Of a stretch of DNA of 64,000 nt, positions 33,784 through 52,513 are shown one piece after another. A model generated the notes under the pieces. That model made no database searches, was not told the DNA's origin, and saw only the letters and a list, made by a program, of their open reading frames with translations. This DNA comes from Pseudomonas lurida (GTDB lineage: Bacteria > Pseudomonadota > Gammaproteobacteria > Pseudomonadales > Pseudomonadaceae), in the NCBI RefSeq assembly GCF_002563895.1, contig NZ_PDJB01000001.1:2463501-2527500 (forward strand), in the 5' to 3' direction. Both the position numbers and the translations under genes were made by a program. Position 1 is the first letter of the stretch. Every line of letters starts with the position of its first letter.

Positions 33784-36700
33784 ATGAATGCTGAAGACTC
33801 CTTGAAACTTGCTCGCCGGTTTATCGGGTTGCCTCTGGAAAAGCGCCAATTGTTCCTGCAAGCCTTGCAGAAAGAAGGGGTGGATTTTTCCCGGTTTCCG
33901 ATTCCGGCAGGGGTGGAGGTGGAGGATCGCCAGGCGCTGTCCTACGCGCAGCAGCGCATGTGGTTTCTGTGGCAATTGGACCCAGCCAGCGGTGCCTACA
34001 ACCTGCCGGGCGCCGTGCGGCTCAAAGGTGCGTTGAACCTGGACGCGATGGAGCAGGCGTTCGCCAGCCTGGTCGCGCGGCACGAAACCCTGCGCACGGT
34101 GTTCCAGCGCCAGGCCGATGAGCGCCTGTTGCAGGTGGCGACAGACACGCCGTTAACCGTCGAGCACGATGACCTGAGCCACCTGGCACCCGCCGAGCGT
34201 GAGCAGGCCGTCGACCAGGCCGCGACCCGTCAATCGCTGCTGCCGTTCGACCTGGAAAACGGCCCGCTGCTGCGTGTGCAGTTGCTCAAGCTCGACGCCC
34301 AGGAGCACGTGCTGCTGTTGACCCTGCACCACATCGTTTCCGATGGCTGGTCGATGAATGTGCTGATTGATGAGTTCATCCGCCTTTACGACGCCCATGA
34401 GCGCAACCAGACCCCGCAACTGCCGGCCTTGCCGATCCAGTACAGCGACTACGCCCTGTGGCAGCGCCGCTGGCTGGAAGCCGGGGAGCAGGCCCGCCAG
34501 CTGGAATACTGGCAGGCGCGGCTGGGCGACGAGCATCCGGTGCTGGAGTTGCCCACCGACCGCCCGCGCCCGGCCATGCCGAGCTATCAGGGCACACGCC
34601 ATAACTTCGCGATCGACCCGCAGTTGGCCGCACAGCTGCGTGCCTGCGCACAACAGCACAACGTTACGTTGTTCATGCTGTTGCTCGGCGCCTTCAATGT
34701 GCTGCTGCACCGATACACCGGGCAGGGTGATATCCGCGTCGGCGTGCCGATCGCCAACCGCAACCGCACGGAAGTCGAAGGGCTGATCGGTTTCTTCGTC
34801 AATACCCAGGTCCTGCGCACCGAGCTGACCGGGCAAACCCTTGTCACTGAGCTGCTGCAAGGCATAAAGGAGCACGCACTGGGTGCCCAGGCCCATCAGG
34901 AATTGCCGTTCGAGCGCCTGGTAGAAGCCCTCAAGGTCGAGCGCAGCCTCAGCCATACACCGCTGTTCCAGGTCATGTACAACCACCAGCCGGTGGTGGC
35001 TGATATTACGAACGTCAGCACCGCCTCCGGCCTGGCGTTGGCGCTGGTGGAGTGGCAAGGCCGTACCACCCAGTTCGACCTGACCCTCGACACCTATGAG
35101 AAATCCGGCACCCTGCACGCCGCGCTGACCTACGCTAACGACCTGTTCGACGCGCCGACCATCGAGCGCATGGCCGGGCACTGGATCAGCCTGTTGCGGG
35201 CCATGGTGGCTGATGGCGGGCAGCGTATCGGTGAGTTGCCGATGTTGGCTGCGGATGAGCAGCAGGTGCTGGTCCATACCTGGAACCAGACGGCCGAGGC
35301 GTACCCGACCGAGCGCGGTATTCACCACCTGATCGAAGACCAGGTCCACGCGACGCCCGACGCGCCGGCGCTAGCGTTCGGTGCTACCACACTCACCTAC
35401 GCGCAGCTTGATGCGCGTGCCAACCAGTTGGCCCATGCCTTGCGCGAGCAGGGCGTTGGCCCGGACGTACTGGTAGGGATCTGCGTCGAGCGCTCGATCG
35501 AAATGGTGGTCGGCCTGTTGGCGATTCTCAAGGCTGGCGGTGCCTACGTGCCGTTGGACCCGGAATACCCGCGGGAACGCCTGGCCTATATGATCGAGGA
35601 CAGTGGCATCCAGTTACTGCTCAGCCAGCAGCGCCTGCTGCCGTCGTTGCCTGTCGCCAGTCTCCAAGTGATAGCCCTGGACCAGCCTGCGCTGTGGCTC
35701 GACGGCTACAGCAACGAATCGCCTGCCGTGGCGATCCAGGCACTGAACCTCGCCTACGTGATCTACACCTCCGGCTCCACCGGCAAGCCCAAGGGCGCCG
35801 GCAACAGCCATCGCGCGCTGGTCAACCGCCTGTGCTGGATGCAGCAGGCCTATGGGCTGGACGCCAGCGACGCGGTGCTGCAGAAAACCCCCTTCAGTTT
35901 CGACGTGTCGGTGTGGGAATTCTTCTGGCCGCTGATGGCCGGCGCACGCCTGGTGGTGGCGGCCCCCGGTGAACACCGTGAGCCGGCGCGGCTGATCGAA
36001 ACCATCGGGCAGCACGGCATTACCACCTTGCACTTCGTGCCCTCGATGCTCCAGGCCTTTATCCATGAGCCGGGCGTACAGGCCTGCGTCAGTCTGCAAC
36101 GTATCGTCTGCAGCGGCGAAGCCTTGCCGCTGGATGCGCAGTTGCAAGTGTTCGCCAAGTTGCCACGGGCGGGTTTGTTCAACCTCTACGGCCCGACCGA
36201 AGCCGCCATCGACGTCACCCACTGGACCTGCATCGACGAAGGTGCCGACAGCGTGCCCATCGGCAGGCCCATCGCTAACCTCGGCACCTACGTGCTCGAC
36301 GCCCAGCTCAACCCTGTTGCCGCGGGCGTCAGTGGCGAGCTGTTCCTGGGCGGTACTGGCCTGGCGCGCAGTTATCATCGGCGCCCGGCACTGACCGCCG
36401 AGCGTTTTGTGCCCAGCCCCTTCGGTGACGGCGCGCGCCTGTATCGCACCGGCGACCGCGTGCGCCAGCGCGCCGACGGCGTGATCGACTACCTGGGTCG
36501 CCTCGACCACCAGGTCAAGCTGCGCGGCCTGCGTATCGAACTGGGCGAGATCGAGACGCGCCTGATGCAACACCCCTCGGTGCGCGAAGCCGTGGTGCTG
36601 GTGCAGGGCGGCAAGCAACTGGTCGCGTACCTGGTGCTGGAAGACCAGGCGCCGGCCGACCTCAAGGCTTGGCTGCTCGGCAGCCTGCCGGAATACATGG

Positions 36701-39700
36701 TGCCGACCCATATGGTGCCCCTGGCCAAGCTGCCGGTGACCGCCAACGGCAAGCTCGACCGCAAGGCCTTGCCGTTACCGGACGCCGCGCCGCAGCAGGC
36801 CTATATCGCCCCGCAAAACGACCTGCAGAAAGCCCTGGCGGCGATCTGGAGCGACGTGCTGGGTGTGGAACAGGTCGGCCTGGACGACAACTTTTTCGAG
36901 CTGGGCGGCGATTCGATCATCTCCATCCAGGTGGTCAGCCGTGCGCGCCAGGCGGGTATTCGCTTAAGCCCACGGGACCTGTTCCAGTACCAGAGCGTGC
37001 GCAGCCTGGCGCTGGTGGCGGGCTTCGAGCAGGCGACGGTCATCGACCAGGGGCCCGTCAGTGGCGAGGTGATCCTCACGCCCGTGCAGCACAGTTTTTT
37101 CGAGCAGGCGATCCCGGCGCGCCAGCATTGGAACCAGTCGCTGCTGCTGACCCCGCGTGAAGCCCTGGAACCCGCGCGCCTTGACGCGGCCTTGACCCGA
37201 TTGATCAACCACCATGACGCCCTGCGCCTGCGTTTTTCGCCGCGCGCAGACGGTTGGCAACAGGCTCATGCCGCGCCGGTTGCAAGCGCCTCAATGTGGC
37301 AGTCCCAGGTCGCTGACGAGGTTGAGCTGGCCGCACTCTGCGACGAAGCCCAGCGCAGCCTCGACCTTGAACAGGGCCCGCTGATGCGCGCGGTACTGGT
37401 CACGATGGCCGACGGTGCCCAGCGCCTGCTGCTGGTGGTGCATCACCTGGCGGTCGATGGCGTGTCGTGGCGCATCCTCCTCGAAGACCTGCAACAGGCC
37501 TACCGCAACGCCGCATTACCGGCCAAGACCAGTGCCTACCAAGTGTGGGCGCAGCAGTTGCAGGCCCATGCGCAGACACTGGACGACCAACTGCCGTACT
37601 GGCAAGCCCAGACCGCGAGCGCCGACCTACCGTGCGACAACCCCCAAGGTGGCCTGCAGAACCGCCTTGGCAGCAAGCTCGAAATCCGCCTGACTGCCGA
37701 ACACACCCGTCAACTGCTGCAAGACGCCCCTGGGGCCTACCGGACCCAGGTCAACGACCTGCTGCTGACCGCACTGGCGCGCGTTATCAGCCGCTGGAGC
37801 GGGCAGTCTGCCGCGCTGATCCAACTGGAAGGCCATGGCCGTGAAGACCTGTTCGACACCGTTGACCTGAGCCGCACCGTCGGTTGGTTCACCAGCCTGT
37901 TCCCGGTGTGCCTGCACGCCGAGGGCGAGCTGTCGGCGGCGATCAAGTCGGTGAAGGAACAGCTGCGCGCCGTGCCGCACAAAGGCATCGGCTACGGCCT
38001 GCTGCGCTACCTCGGCACGCCTGACGCCCGTGAAACCCTGTCGGGCCTGGCCGCGCCGCGTATCACCTTCAACTACCTGGGCCAGTTCGACCGCCAGTTC
38101 AACGAGTCGGCGCTGTTCGTACCCGCTACCCAGGGCAGCGGGCAGGCCCAGGACCCGGAAGCACCGCTGGCCAACTGGCTGACGGTGGAAGGGCAGGTGT
38201 ATGGCGGTGAACTGGCCCTGCAGTGGGGGTTCAGCCGCGAGATGTTCGAAGTGGCGACTGTGCAGCGCCTGGCGGAGGATTTCCAGCAGGAACTGCTGGC
38301 GCTGATCGCGCATTGCGTCGATCCGAAACAGGGCGGCCTGACACCGGCCGACGTGACCCTGGCCCGACTGACCCAATCCCAGCTGGACGATCTGGCGCTG
38401 CCCGCACGCGAGGTGCAGGACCTGTATCCGCTGTCGCCGATGCAACAGGGCATGTTGTTCCACAGCCTCTACCAGCAGGGCCTTGACGATATCTATGTCA
38501 GCCAGCTGCGTGCCGATATCCACGGCCTTGATGTGCCTCGGTTCCAACGCGCCTGGGAGCAGGTGCTGGCACGGCATGACATGCTGCGCACCGGGTTTGT
38601 CTGGCAACAGGGCCAGACGCAGCCGTTGCAAGCGGTGTATCGCGTAGCGGGCCTGCCGTTCGCCGAATACGACTGGCAGGCCCTGCCGGATCAGCACGCC
38701 GCGCTGGACGCGTTGAGCGAGTCGACGCGGGCACAAGGTTTTGTGCTGGAGCAGGCGCCGCTGCTGAGCCTGAAACTGGTACGCACCGGTGTCGACCGCT
38801 TCCATCTGATCTACACCAATCATCACATTCTCCTGGATGGCTGGAGCCGTGCGCAGTTGTTCGGCGAGGTCCTGGAGTGTTACGCCGGCCGGCCGTTACC
38901 GACGCTGCAAGGGCATTACCGTGACTATATCGGTTGGTTGCAAGCTCAGGAATCGGCTGCCAGCGAAGCCTTCTGGAAGGACCAATTGGTCACGATGCAG
39001 GAGCCAACGCGCCTGGCACGCGGCGCCGGTTCCAATCCTTCGGCCGCCAAAGGCAGCTACGCACTGGCCCTAAGCATCGCACAGACTGACCAACTCAAGG
39101 GGTTTGCCCAGACCCACAAAATCACCCTGAACACCCTTGTACAAGCCGCCTGGCTGTTGTTGCTGCAACGCCAGACTGGCCAGGACACCGTGGTGTTTGG
39201 CGCCACGGTTTCCGGTCGGCCAGCAGGTTTGCCGGGTGTGGAACAGCAGGTCGGTCTGTTTATCAACACCTTGCCGGTTATCGCCACCCCCAGTCCGATG
39301 TTGTGGGTGGGGGAATGGTTGCAGCAGGTGCAGGCACTGAACCTCAGCCTGCGTGAACACGAACATACGCCGTTGTTCGATATCCAGCGCTGGGCGGGTA
39401 CGGGCGGCGCAGCGTTGTTCGACACGCTGCTGGTGTTTGAAAACTACCCGGTGTCCACAGCGCTGGCCGCAGGCGCACCGGCTGGGCTGACCTTCAGTCA
39501 TGTGCAGAACTTCGAGCAGACCCACTATCCGTTGACGGTGCTGCTTGGCGCCGGGGCGGCCCTGGCGTTCGACTTCAGCTTTGACGTGCAGTCGTTCGGC
39601 GACGACGAGATTCGGCAGTTGGCCGAGTCTTTCCAGCACCTGCTTCACGGCTTGACCAGTGTCACACCGCGGCGTGTGGGTGAGGTGCCGTCGCTGACGG

Positions 39701-42700
39701 ACGCGGTGCGCCGGCAAGTGGTGGAGGGGTGGAACGCCACCCAGCGCGACTATCCGCAAGGGCAGTGGGTACACCAGCTGTTCGAGGCCCAGGCGCTGGC
39801 ACAGCCGGAAGTGCCGGCGTTGCGCTTCAACGAGACAACCCTGAGCTATAGCGACCTCAATAGCCGCGCCAACCGTCTTGCTCATCGCCTGATCGAAGCC
39901 GGGGTGGGCCCGGACGTGCTGGTGGGCCTGGCCGTGGAACGTTCCATCGAAATGGTCGTGGGCCTGCTCGCTGTGCTCAAGGCCGGTGGTGCCTATGTGC
40001 CGCTGGACCCGGAATACCCGCGTGAGCGCTTGGCCTACATGCTCGACGACAGTGGTTTGAAACTGCTGTTGACCCAGGCCCATCTGCTTGATCAGTTGCC
40101 GATCCCGGATGGACTGGAAACCCTGGTGCTGGGTGACTCGGCCTTTGAGGCCTACAGCGACGCCAACCCCGGGATCGCGCTGGACGGTGAAAATCTTGCC
40201 TACGTGATCTACACCTCGGGCTCCACCGGCCAGCCTAAAGGCGCGGGCAACCGTCATTCGGCATTGCTGAACCGCCTGCAGTGGATGCAGGACGCCTATG
40301 GCCTGGACATCAGTGACACGGTGCTACAAAAGACCCCGTTCAGCTTCGACGTGTCGGTGTGGGAATTCTTCTGGCCGCTGATGACCGGCTCACGCCTGGT
40401 CGTCGCGGCGCCTGGCGATCACCGTGATCCCGCCAAGCTGGTTCGCCTGATCAATGCCGAACACGTCACCACGCTGCACTTTGTGCCGTCGATGTTGCAG
40501 GTGTTCCTGCAGGATCCGGCGGTGTGGAGCTGCCAAAGCCTGCAACGCATTGTTTGCAGCGGCGAAGCCTTGCCGGTGGACGCCCAGCAGCAAGTCTTCG
40601 CCAAACTGCCGCAAGCCGGGCTCTACAACCTGTACGGCCCGACTGAAGCCGCCATCGACGTGACCCACTGGACCTGTGTGGACGAAGGCCGCGACGCGGT
40701 GCCGATCGGCCGTCCGATTGCCAACCTTGGGTGCTACATCCTCGACAGCAACTTCGAACCGGTGCCGGTGGGTGTATTGGGCGAGCTGTACCTGGGCGGC
40801 GTTGGCCTGGCCCGTGGTTATCACCGCCGTCCTTCCCTGACCGCCGAGCGTTTTATCGCGCATCCGTTTATCAAGGGCGAGCGCCTGTACCGCACCGGCG
40901 ACCTGGCGCGTTATCGCGAAAACGGCGTGATCGAATACGCCGGGCGTATCGACCACCAGGTCAAGCTGCGCGGCCTGCGTATCGAGTTGGGTGAAATCGA
41001 AGCGCGCCTGCTGGAGCACGACTGGGTCCGCGAGGCCGCCGTGCTGGCCGTCGATGGCAACTACCTGGTGGGCTACCTGGTGCTGCACAACGCCGGCGAT
41101 GACTGGCGCGATGTGCTGAGTGCACACCTGGCTCAACACTTGCCGGACTACATGGTCCCGGCCCAATGGATGCTGCTGGTACAGATGCCCCTGGGTCCCA
41201 ACGGCAAACTGGACCGCAAGGCCCTGCCCAAACCCGAGGCAGCGGGTGGTGAGTACATCACGCCACTGACTGAACGGGAGCAACAGATCGCTGCGATCTG
41301 GGCCGAAGTACTCGGTGTCGAACGTGTCGGCCTCAATGACCACTTCTTCGAGCGCGGCGGGCATTCGCTGATCGCTACCCAGGCCGTCTCGCGCATCCGT
41401 CATGGCCTGGGCCTCGATGTGGGCTTGAAAGCCCTGTTCGATCAGCCGGTGCTGGGCCTTTTTGTCCGTAGCCTGACCCAGGCACACGTTGAAAGCACCC
41501 GTATGGAACGCGTCGAACGTGAGCAGCCGCTGGGGCTGTCCTATGCGCAGGAGCGCCAATGGTTCCTGTGGCAACTGGACCCCCGCAGCGCGGCCTACCA
41601 TGTACCCCGCGCGTTGCGCCTGAAAGGGCAACTCGACTGCGACGCCCTGCAGCGTGCCTTCGATACACTGGTCGCGCGCCACGAAAGCTTGCGTACCCAC
41701 TTGCAGCAAGATGCCGGCCGCACCGTGCAAGTGATCAGCCCGCCAGCAAGGATCGAGATCGCCTTGGCGGACGTCGATGAAGCGAGTCTGAAAGCCCAGG
41801 TAGAAGCGAGCATCACCCAGCCATTCGACCTCCGCCAGGGCCCGCTTATGCGTGTCAGACTGTTGCGCCTGGCGCAAGACGAACACGTGCTGGTGCTGGT
41901 GCAGCACCACATTATTTCCGATGGTTGGTCGATGCAGGTGATGGTCGATGAACTGGTGCAGCTTTATGCCGCCTACAGCCGGGGCGAAGGGCTGCAACTG
42001 CCGGCGCTGCCGATCCAGTACGTCGATTACGCACTGTGGCAGCGCAGCTGGATGGAAGCAGGCGAGAAAGCTCGCCAGCTCGATTACTGGCGTGAAGTGT
42101 TGGGTGGCGAGCAACCGGTGCTGGAACTGCCATTCGATCATCAGCGCCCGGCAGTGCCGACCCATCGCGGTGCACGCTTGCACATCCCGTTGCCAATTCC
42201 GTTGCTCGACAGTCTCAAGGCCCTGGCCCAGCGCGAGGGTGTGACGCTGTTCATGCTGTTGCTGGCGTCCTATCAAGTGTTGCTGCATCGCTACAGCGGC
42301 CAGCCGGATATTCGCGTCGGCGTGCCGATTGCCAACCGCAACCGGGTCGAGACCGAGCGCCTGATCGGCTTTTTCGTCAACACCCAGGTGCTCAAGGCCG
42401 AAATCGATGGGCACACCACCGTCAGCCAGTTGCTGGCCCAGGTCAAGCGGCGTGCGCTCGAAGCCCAGGCCCATCAGGACTTGCCCTTCGAACAACTGGT
42501 TGAGGCGCTGCAGCCCGAGCGCAGTCTCAGCCTGAACCCGCTGTTCCAGGTGGCGTTCAACCACCATATCAGCCTAGCCGGCCAGCATTTACAACGCCTG
42601 GGCCAGCTTGAAGTCAGTCCTATGAGCTGGGACGAGGCGGTCGCGCAATTCGACCTGACCCTGGACATCGAAGAATCCCGGGAGCAGTTAAATGCCTCGC

Positions 42701-44718
42701 TGAGTTATGCCACCGACCTGTTCGAGGCTTCTACCATCGAGCGCATGGCGCGGCATTGGCAGAACCTGTTGCAGGCAATGGTTGCCGATCAGCAGCAGAA
42801 CATTGGGCAGTTGCAGTTGTTGGACGGCGAAGAGCAGCAACATATCATCCAACTGTGGAACCAGACCGACGCGGGTTTCCCGGCCAAGCGCCTGGTCCAC
42901 GAACGAGTCGCCGATCGTGCCCGGGAAACACCGACGGCGGTGGCGGTGAAGTTCGACGCGCAAACCCTGACCTACGGCGAGCTGGACCGCCAGGCCAACC
43001 GCCTGGCTCATGCGCTGATCGCCCGTGGTGTCGGCCCGGAAGTGCGCGTGGCCATCGCCATGCCGCGCAGTGCCGAAATCATGGTGGCGTTCCTCGCGGT
43101 GATGAAAGCCGGTGGCGTCTACGTGCCGCTAGATATCGAATACCCGCGCGATCGCCTGCTGTACATGATGCAGGACAGCCGCGCCCAACTGCTGCTGACC
43201 CACACAAGCGCCTTGCAGCAACTGCCGATTCCTGATGGCCTCGATAGCCTGGCGATTGATCGTACCGAGGAATGGGCCGGCTTCAGCGACACTGCCCCTC
43301 AGGTGACGCTGGACGGCGACAACCTTGCCTACGTGATCTACACCTCCGGCTCCACCGGCATGCCCAAGGGCGTGGCAGTGTCCCACGGTCCGTTGGTGGC
43401 GCACATCATCGCCACCGGCGAGCGTTATGAAACCTCGCCGGCCGATTGCGAACTGCACTTCATGTCCTTCGCCTTCGACGGTTCCCACGAAGGCTGGATG
43501 CACCCGCTGATCAACGGTGCCAGCGTGCTGATCCGCGATGACAGCCTGTGGCTGCCGGAATACACCTACCAGCAAATGCATCGTCACAACGTGACCATGG
43601 CCGTGTTCCCGCCTGTTTACCTGCAACAACTGGCCGAGCATGCCGAGCGTGACGGTAATCCTCCTGCTGTTCGTGTGTACTGCTTTGGCGGTGACGCTGT
43701 GGCCCAGGCCAGCTATGACCTGGCTTGGCGCGCACTCAAGCCGACCTACCTGTTCAACGGCTACGGCCCGACGGAAACCGTGGTTACGCCGTTGCTGTGG
43801 AAGGCGCGCAAGGGCGACCCGTGCGGCGCGGTCTACGCCCCCATCGGCACGCTGTTGGGCAACCGCAGCGGCTACGTGCTGGATTCGCAACTCAACCTGC
43901 AACCGATCGGCGTGGCCGGTGAGTTGTACCTGGGCGGCGAGGGCGTGGCGCGCGGTTACCTGGAGCGTCCGGCACTGACCGCCGAGCGCTTCGTGCCGGA
44001 CCCCTTCGGCAAACCGGGTAGCCGCGTGTACCGCAGCGGCGACCTGACCCGTGGCCGTCCGGATGGGGTGGTGGATTACCTCGGCCGCGTCGACCATCAG
44101 GTGAAAATCCGGGGCTTCCGGATCGAGCTGGGCGAGATCGAGGCGCGCTTGCGCGAACAGGACAACGTCGGTGAAACCGTGGTGGTCGCCCAAGACGGGC
44201 CGACCGGCAAACAGCTGGTGGCCTATGTGGTCCCGGCCGATGCCAACCTGGCGGATCAGGCCGAGTTCCGCGACAGCCTGCGCCGCGCCCTGAAAACCCG
44301 CCTGCCGGACTACATGGTGCCGACGCACTTCATGTTCCTGGCGCAAATGCCGCTGACCCCCAACGGCAAGCTCGACCGCAAGGGTTTGCCCGAACCGGAT
44401 GCAAGTCTGTTGCAACAGGCCTATGTGGCCCCCGAAACCGAGCTGGAACAGCAGATCGCCGCGATCTGGGCCGAGGTGCTGCGCCTGCCGCAGGTAGGCC
44501 TTAACGACAACTTCTTCGAAGTGGGCGGCCATTCCCTGCTGGCGATCCAGATCACCTCGCGGGTCCAGGCCGAACTGGGCCTGGAAGTGCCGCTGGTGGA
44601 AGTGTTCCAGACCGAAACGCTGCGTGCCTATGTACAGGCCGCGGCCACCTTCCGCGCCGGCAGTGCGGAAGATTTTGATGATCTTCGTGACTTTTTGAGC
44701 GAACTCGAGGCGATTTGA
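33784..44718 (+). CDS. pvdI: Pyoverdine side-chain NRPS, three modules (PvdI-like)
   Basis: 3644 residues, domains C-A-T-E / C-A-T / C-A-T. Condensation His motifs at about residues 182 (HHIVSDG), 1680 (HHILLDG, D-accepting type) and 2708 (HHIISDG); epimerisation HHLAVDG at 1220; phosphopantetheine serines Ser1044 (GGDS, epimerisation type), Ser2528 and Ser3584 (GGHS). Specificity residues read by eye: module 1 DVWHVSLID (Ser, made D by E), module 2 the same (L-Ser), module 3 DGEVCGGVT, which I assign to formyl-hydroxyornithine by logic of the product. The start at 33784 (MNAEDSLKLARRF) is the PvdI N-terminus; a GTG at 33751 with AGGGA upstream is in frame but adds 11 non-family residues. Iron-regulated through PvdS presumably. 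No thioesterase: the chain passes to the next protein, encoded 3 nt downstream. Confidence 0.92.
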   Translation: MNAEDSLKLARRFIGLPLEKRQLFLQALQKEGVDFSRFPIPAGVEVEDRQALSYAQQRMWFLWQLDPASGAYNLPGAVRLKGALNLDAMEQAFASLVARHETLRTVFQRQADERLLQVATDTPLTVEHDDLSHLAPAEREQAVDQAATRQSLLPFDLENGPLLRVQLLKLDAQEHVLLLTLHHIVSDGWSMNVLIDEFIRLYDAHERNQTPQLPALPIQYSDYALWQRRWLEAGEQARQLEYWQARLGDEHPVLELPTDRPRPAMPSYQGTRHNFAIDPQLAAQLRACAQQHNVTLFMLLLGAFNVLLHRYTGQGDIRVGVPIANRNRTEVEGLIGFFVNTQVLRTELTGQTLVTELLQGIKEHALGAQAHQELPFERLVEALKVERSLSHTPLFQVMYNHQPVVADITNVSTASGLALALVEWQGRTTQFDLTLDTYEKSGTLHAALTYANDLFDAPTIERMAGHWISLLRAMVADGGQRIGELPMLAADEQQVLVHTWNQTAEAYPTERGIHHLIEDQVHATPDAPALAFGATTLTYAQLDARANQLAHALREQGVGPDVLVGICVERSIEMVVGLLAILKAGGAYVPLDPEYPRERLAYMIEDSGIQLLLSQQRLLPSLPVASLQVIALDQPALWLDGYSNESPAVAIQALNLAYVIYTSGSTGKPKGAGNSHRALVNRLCWMQQAYGLDASDAVLQKTPFSFDVSVWEFFWPLMAGARLVVAAPGEHREPARLIETIGQHGITTLHFVPSMLQAFIHEPGVQACVSLQRIVCSGEALPLDAQLQVFAKLPRAGLFNLYGPTEAAIDVTHWTCIDEGADSVPIGRPIANLGTYVLDAQLNPVAAGVSGELFLGGTGLARSYHRRPALTAERFVPSPFGDGARLYRTGDRVRQRADGVIDYLGRLDHQVKLRGLRIELGEIETRLMQHPSVREAVVLVQGGKQLVAYLVLEDQAPADLKAWLLGSLPEYMVPTHMVPLAKLPVTANGKLDRKALPLPDAAPQQAYIAPQNDLQKALAAIWSDVLGVEQVGLDDNFFELGGDSIISIQVVSRARQAGIRLSPRDLFQYQSVRSLALVAGFEQATVIDQGPVSGEVILTPVQHSFFEQAIPARQHWNQSLLLTPREALEPARLDAALTRLINHHDALRLRFSPRADGWQQAHAAPVASASMWQSQVADEVELAALCDEAQRSLDLEQGPLMRAVLVTMADGAQRLLLVVHHLAVDGVSWRILLEDLQQAYRNAALPAKTSAYQVWAQQLQAHAQTLDDQLPYWQAQTASADLPCDNPQGGLQNRLGSKLEIRLTAEHTRQLLQDAPGAYRTQVNDLLLTALARVISRWSGQSAALIQLEGHGREDLFDTVDLSRTVGWFTSLFPVCLHAEGELSAAIKSVKEQLRAVPHKGIGYGLLRYLGTPDARETLSGLAAPRITFNYLGQFDRQFNESALFVPATQGSGQAQDPEAPLANWLTVEGQVYGGELALQWGFSREMFEVATVQRLAEDFQQELLALIAHCVDPKQGGLTPADVTLARLTQSQLDDLALPAREVQDLYPLSPMQQGMLFHSLYQQGLDDIYVSQLRADIHGLDVPRFQRAWEQVLARHDMLRTGFVWQQGQTQPLQAVYRVAGLPFAEYDWQALPDQHAALDALSESTRAQGFVLEQAPLLSLKLVRTGVDRFHLIYTNHHILLDGWSRAQLFGEVLECYAGRPLPTLQGHYRDYIGWLQAQESAASEAFWKDQLVTMQEPTRLARGAGSNPSAAKGSYALALSIAQTDQLKGFAQTHKITLNTLVQAAWLLLLQRQTGQDTVVFGATVSGRPAGLPGVEQQVGLFINTLPVIATPSPMLWVGEWLQQVQALNLSLREHEHTPLFDIQRWAGTGGAALFDTLLVFENYPVSTALAAGAPAGLTFSHVQNFEQTHYPLTVLLGAGAALAFDFSFDVQSFGDDEIRQLAESFQHLLHGLTSVTPRRVGEVPSLTDAVRRQVVEGWNATQRDYPQGQWVHQLFEAQALAQPEVPALRFNETTLSYSDLNSRANRLAHRLIEAGVGPDVLVGLAVERSIEMVVGLLAVLKAGGAYVPLDPEYPRERLAYMLDDSGLKLLLTQAHLLDQLPIPDGLETLVLGDSAFEAYSDANPGIALDGENLAYVIYTSGSTGQPKGAGNRHSALLNRLQWMQDAYGLDISDTVLQKTPFSFDVSVWEFFWPLMTGSRLVVAAPGDHRDPAKLVRLINAEHVTTLHFVPSMLQVFLQDPAVWSCQSLQRIVCSGEALPVDAQQQVFAKLPQAGLYNLYGPTEAAIDVTHWTCVDEGRDAVPIGRPIANLGCYILDSNFEPVPVGVLGELYLGGVGLARGYHRRPSLTAERFIAHPFIKGERLYRTGDLARYRENGVIEYAGRIDHQVKLRGLRIELGEIEARLLEHDWVREAAVLAVDGNYLVGYLVLHNAGDDWRDVLSAHLAQHLPDYMVPAQWMLLVQMPLGPNGKLDRKALPKPEAAGGEYITPLTEREQQIAAIWAEVLGVERVGLNDHFFERGGHSLIATQAVSRIRHGLGLDVGLKALFDQPVLGLFVRSLTQAHVESTRMERVEREQPLGLSYAQERQWFLWQLDPRSAAYHVPRALRLKGQLDCDALQRAFDTLVARHESLRTHLQQDAGRTVQVISPPARIEIALADVDEASLKAQVEASITQPFDLRQGPLMRVRLLRLAQDEHVLVLVQHHIISDGWSMQVMVDELVQLYAAYSRGEGLQLPALPIQYVDYALWQRSWMEAGEKARQLDYWREVLGGEQPVLELPFDHQRPAVPTHRGARLHIPLPIPLLDSLKALAQREGVTLFMLLLASYQVLLHRYSGQPDIRVGVPIANRNRVETERLIGFFVNTQVLKAEIDGHTTVSQLLAQVKRRALEAQAHQDLPFEQLVEALQPERSLSLNPLFQVAFNHHISLAGQHLQRLGQLEVSPMSWDEAVAQFDLTLDIEESREQLNASLSYATDLFEASTIERMARHWQNLLQAMVADQQQNIGQLQLLDGEEQQHIIQLWNQTDAGFPAKRLVHERVADRARETPTAVAVKFDAQTLTYGELDRQANRLAHALIARGVGPEVRVAIAMPRSAEIMVAFLAVMKAGGVYVPLDIEYPRDRLLYMMQDSRAQLLLTHTSALQQLPIPDGLDSLAIDRTEEWAGFSDTAPQVTLDGDNLAYVIYTSGSTGMPKGVAVSHGPLVAHIIATGERYETSPADCELHFMSFAFDGSHEGWMHPLINGASVLIRDDSLWLPEYTYQQMHRHNVTMAVFPPVYLQQLAEHAERDGNPPAVRVYCFGGDAVAQASYDLAWRALKPTYLFNGYGPTETVVTPLLWKARKGDPCGAVYAPIGTLLGNRSGYVLDSQLNLQPIGVAGELYLGGEGVARGYLERPALTAERFVPDPFGKPGSRVYRSGDLTRGRPDGVVDYLGRVDHQVKIRGFRIELGEIEARLREQDNVGETVVVAQDGPTGKQLVAYVVPADANLADQAEFRDSLRRALKTRLPDYMVPTHFMFLAQMPLTPNGKLDRKGLPEPDASLLQQAYVAPETELEQQIAAIWAEVLRLPQVGLNDNFFEVGGHSLLAIQITSRVQAELGLEVPLVEVFQTETLRAYVQAAATFRAGSAEDFDDLRDFLSELEAI
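40915..41215 (+). repeat. Ser A-domain 3' segment, donor-like copy
   Basis: End of the adenylation domain of module 2 in the first NRPS. It is nearly identical to 51831-52131 in module 2 of the second NRPS, while the preceding parts of the two domains differ clearly. It marks a conversion tract. Confidence 0.75.
42855..44224 (+). repeat. X-type adenylation domain, copy 1
   Basis: Nearly identical to 57130-58499 (offset 14275) apart from a short divergent patch near 43225-43320. Identity breaks sharply at about 44225, inside the A-domain C-terminal subdomain. Encodes the DGEVCGGVT specificity. Confidence 0.85.
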
Positions 44719-44721
44719 ACC

Positions 44722-52503
<7,782 letters not shown>

Positions 52504-52513
52504 GGGGCGTGGC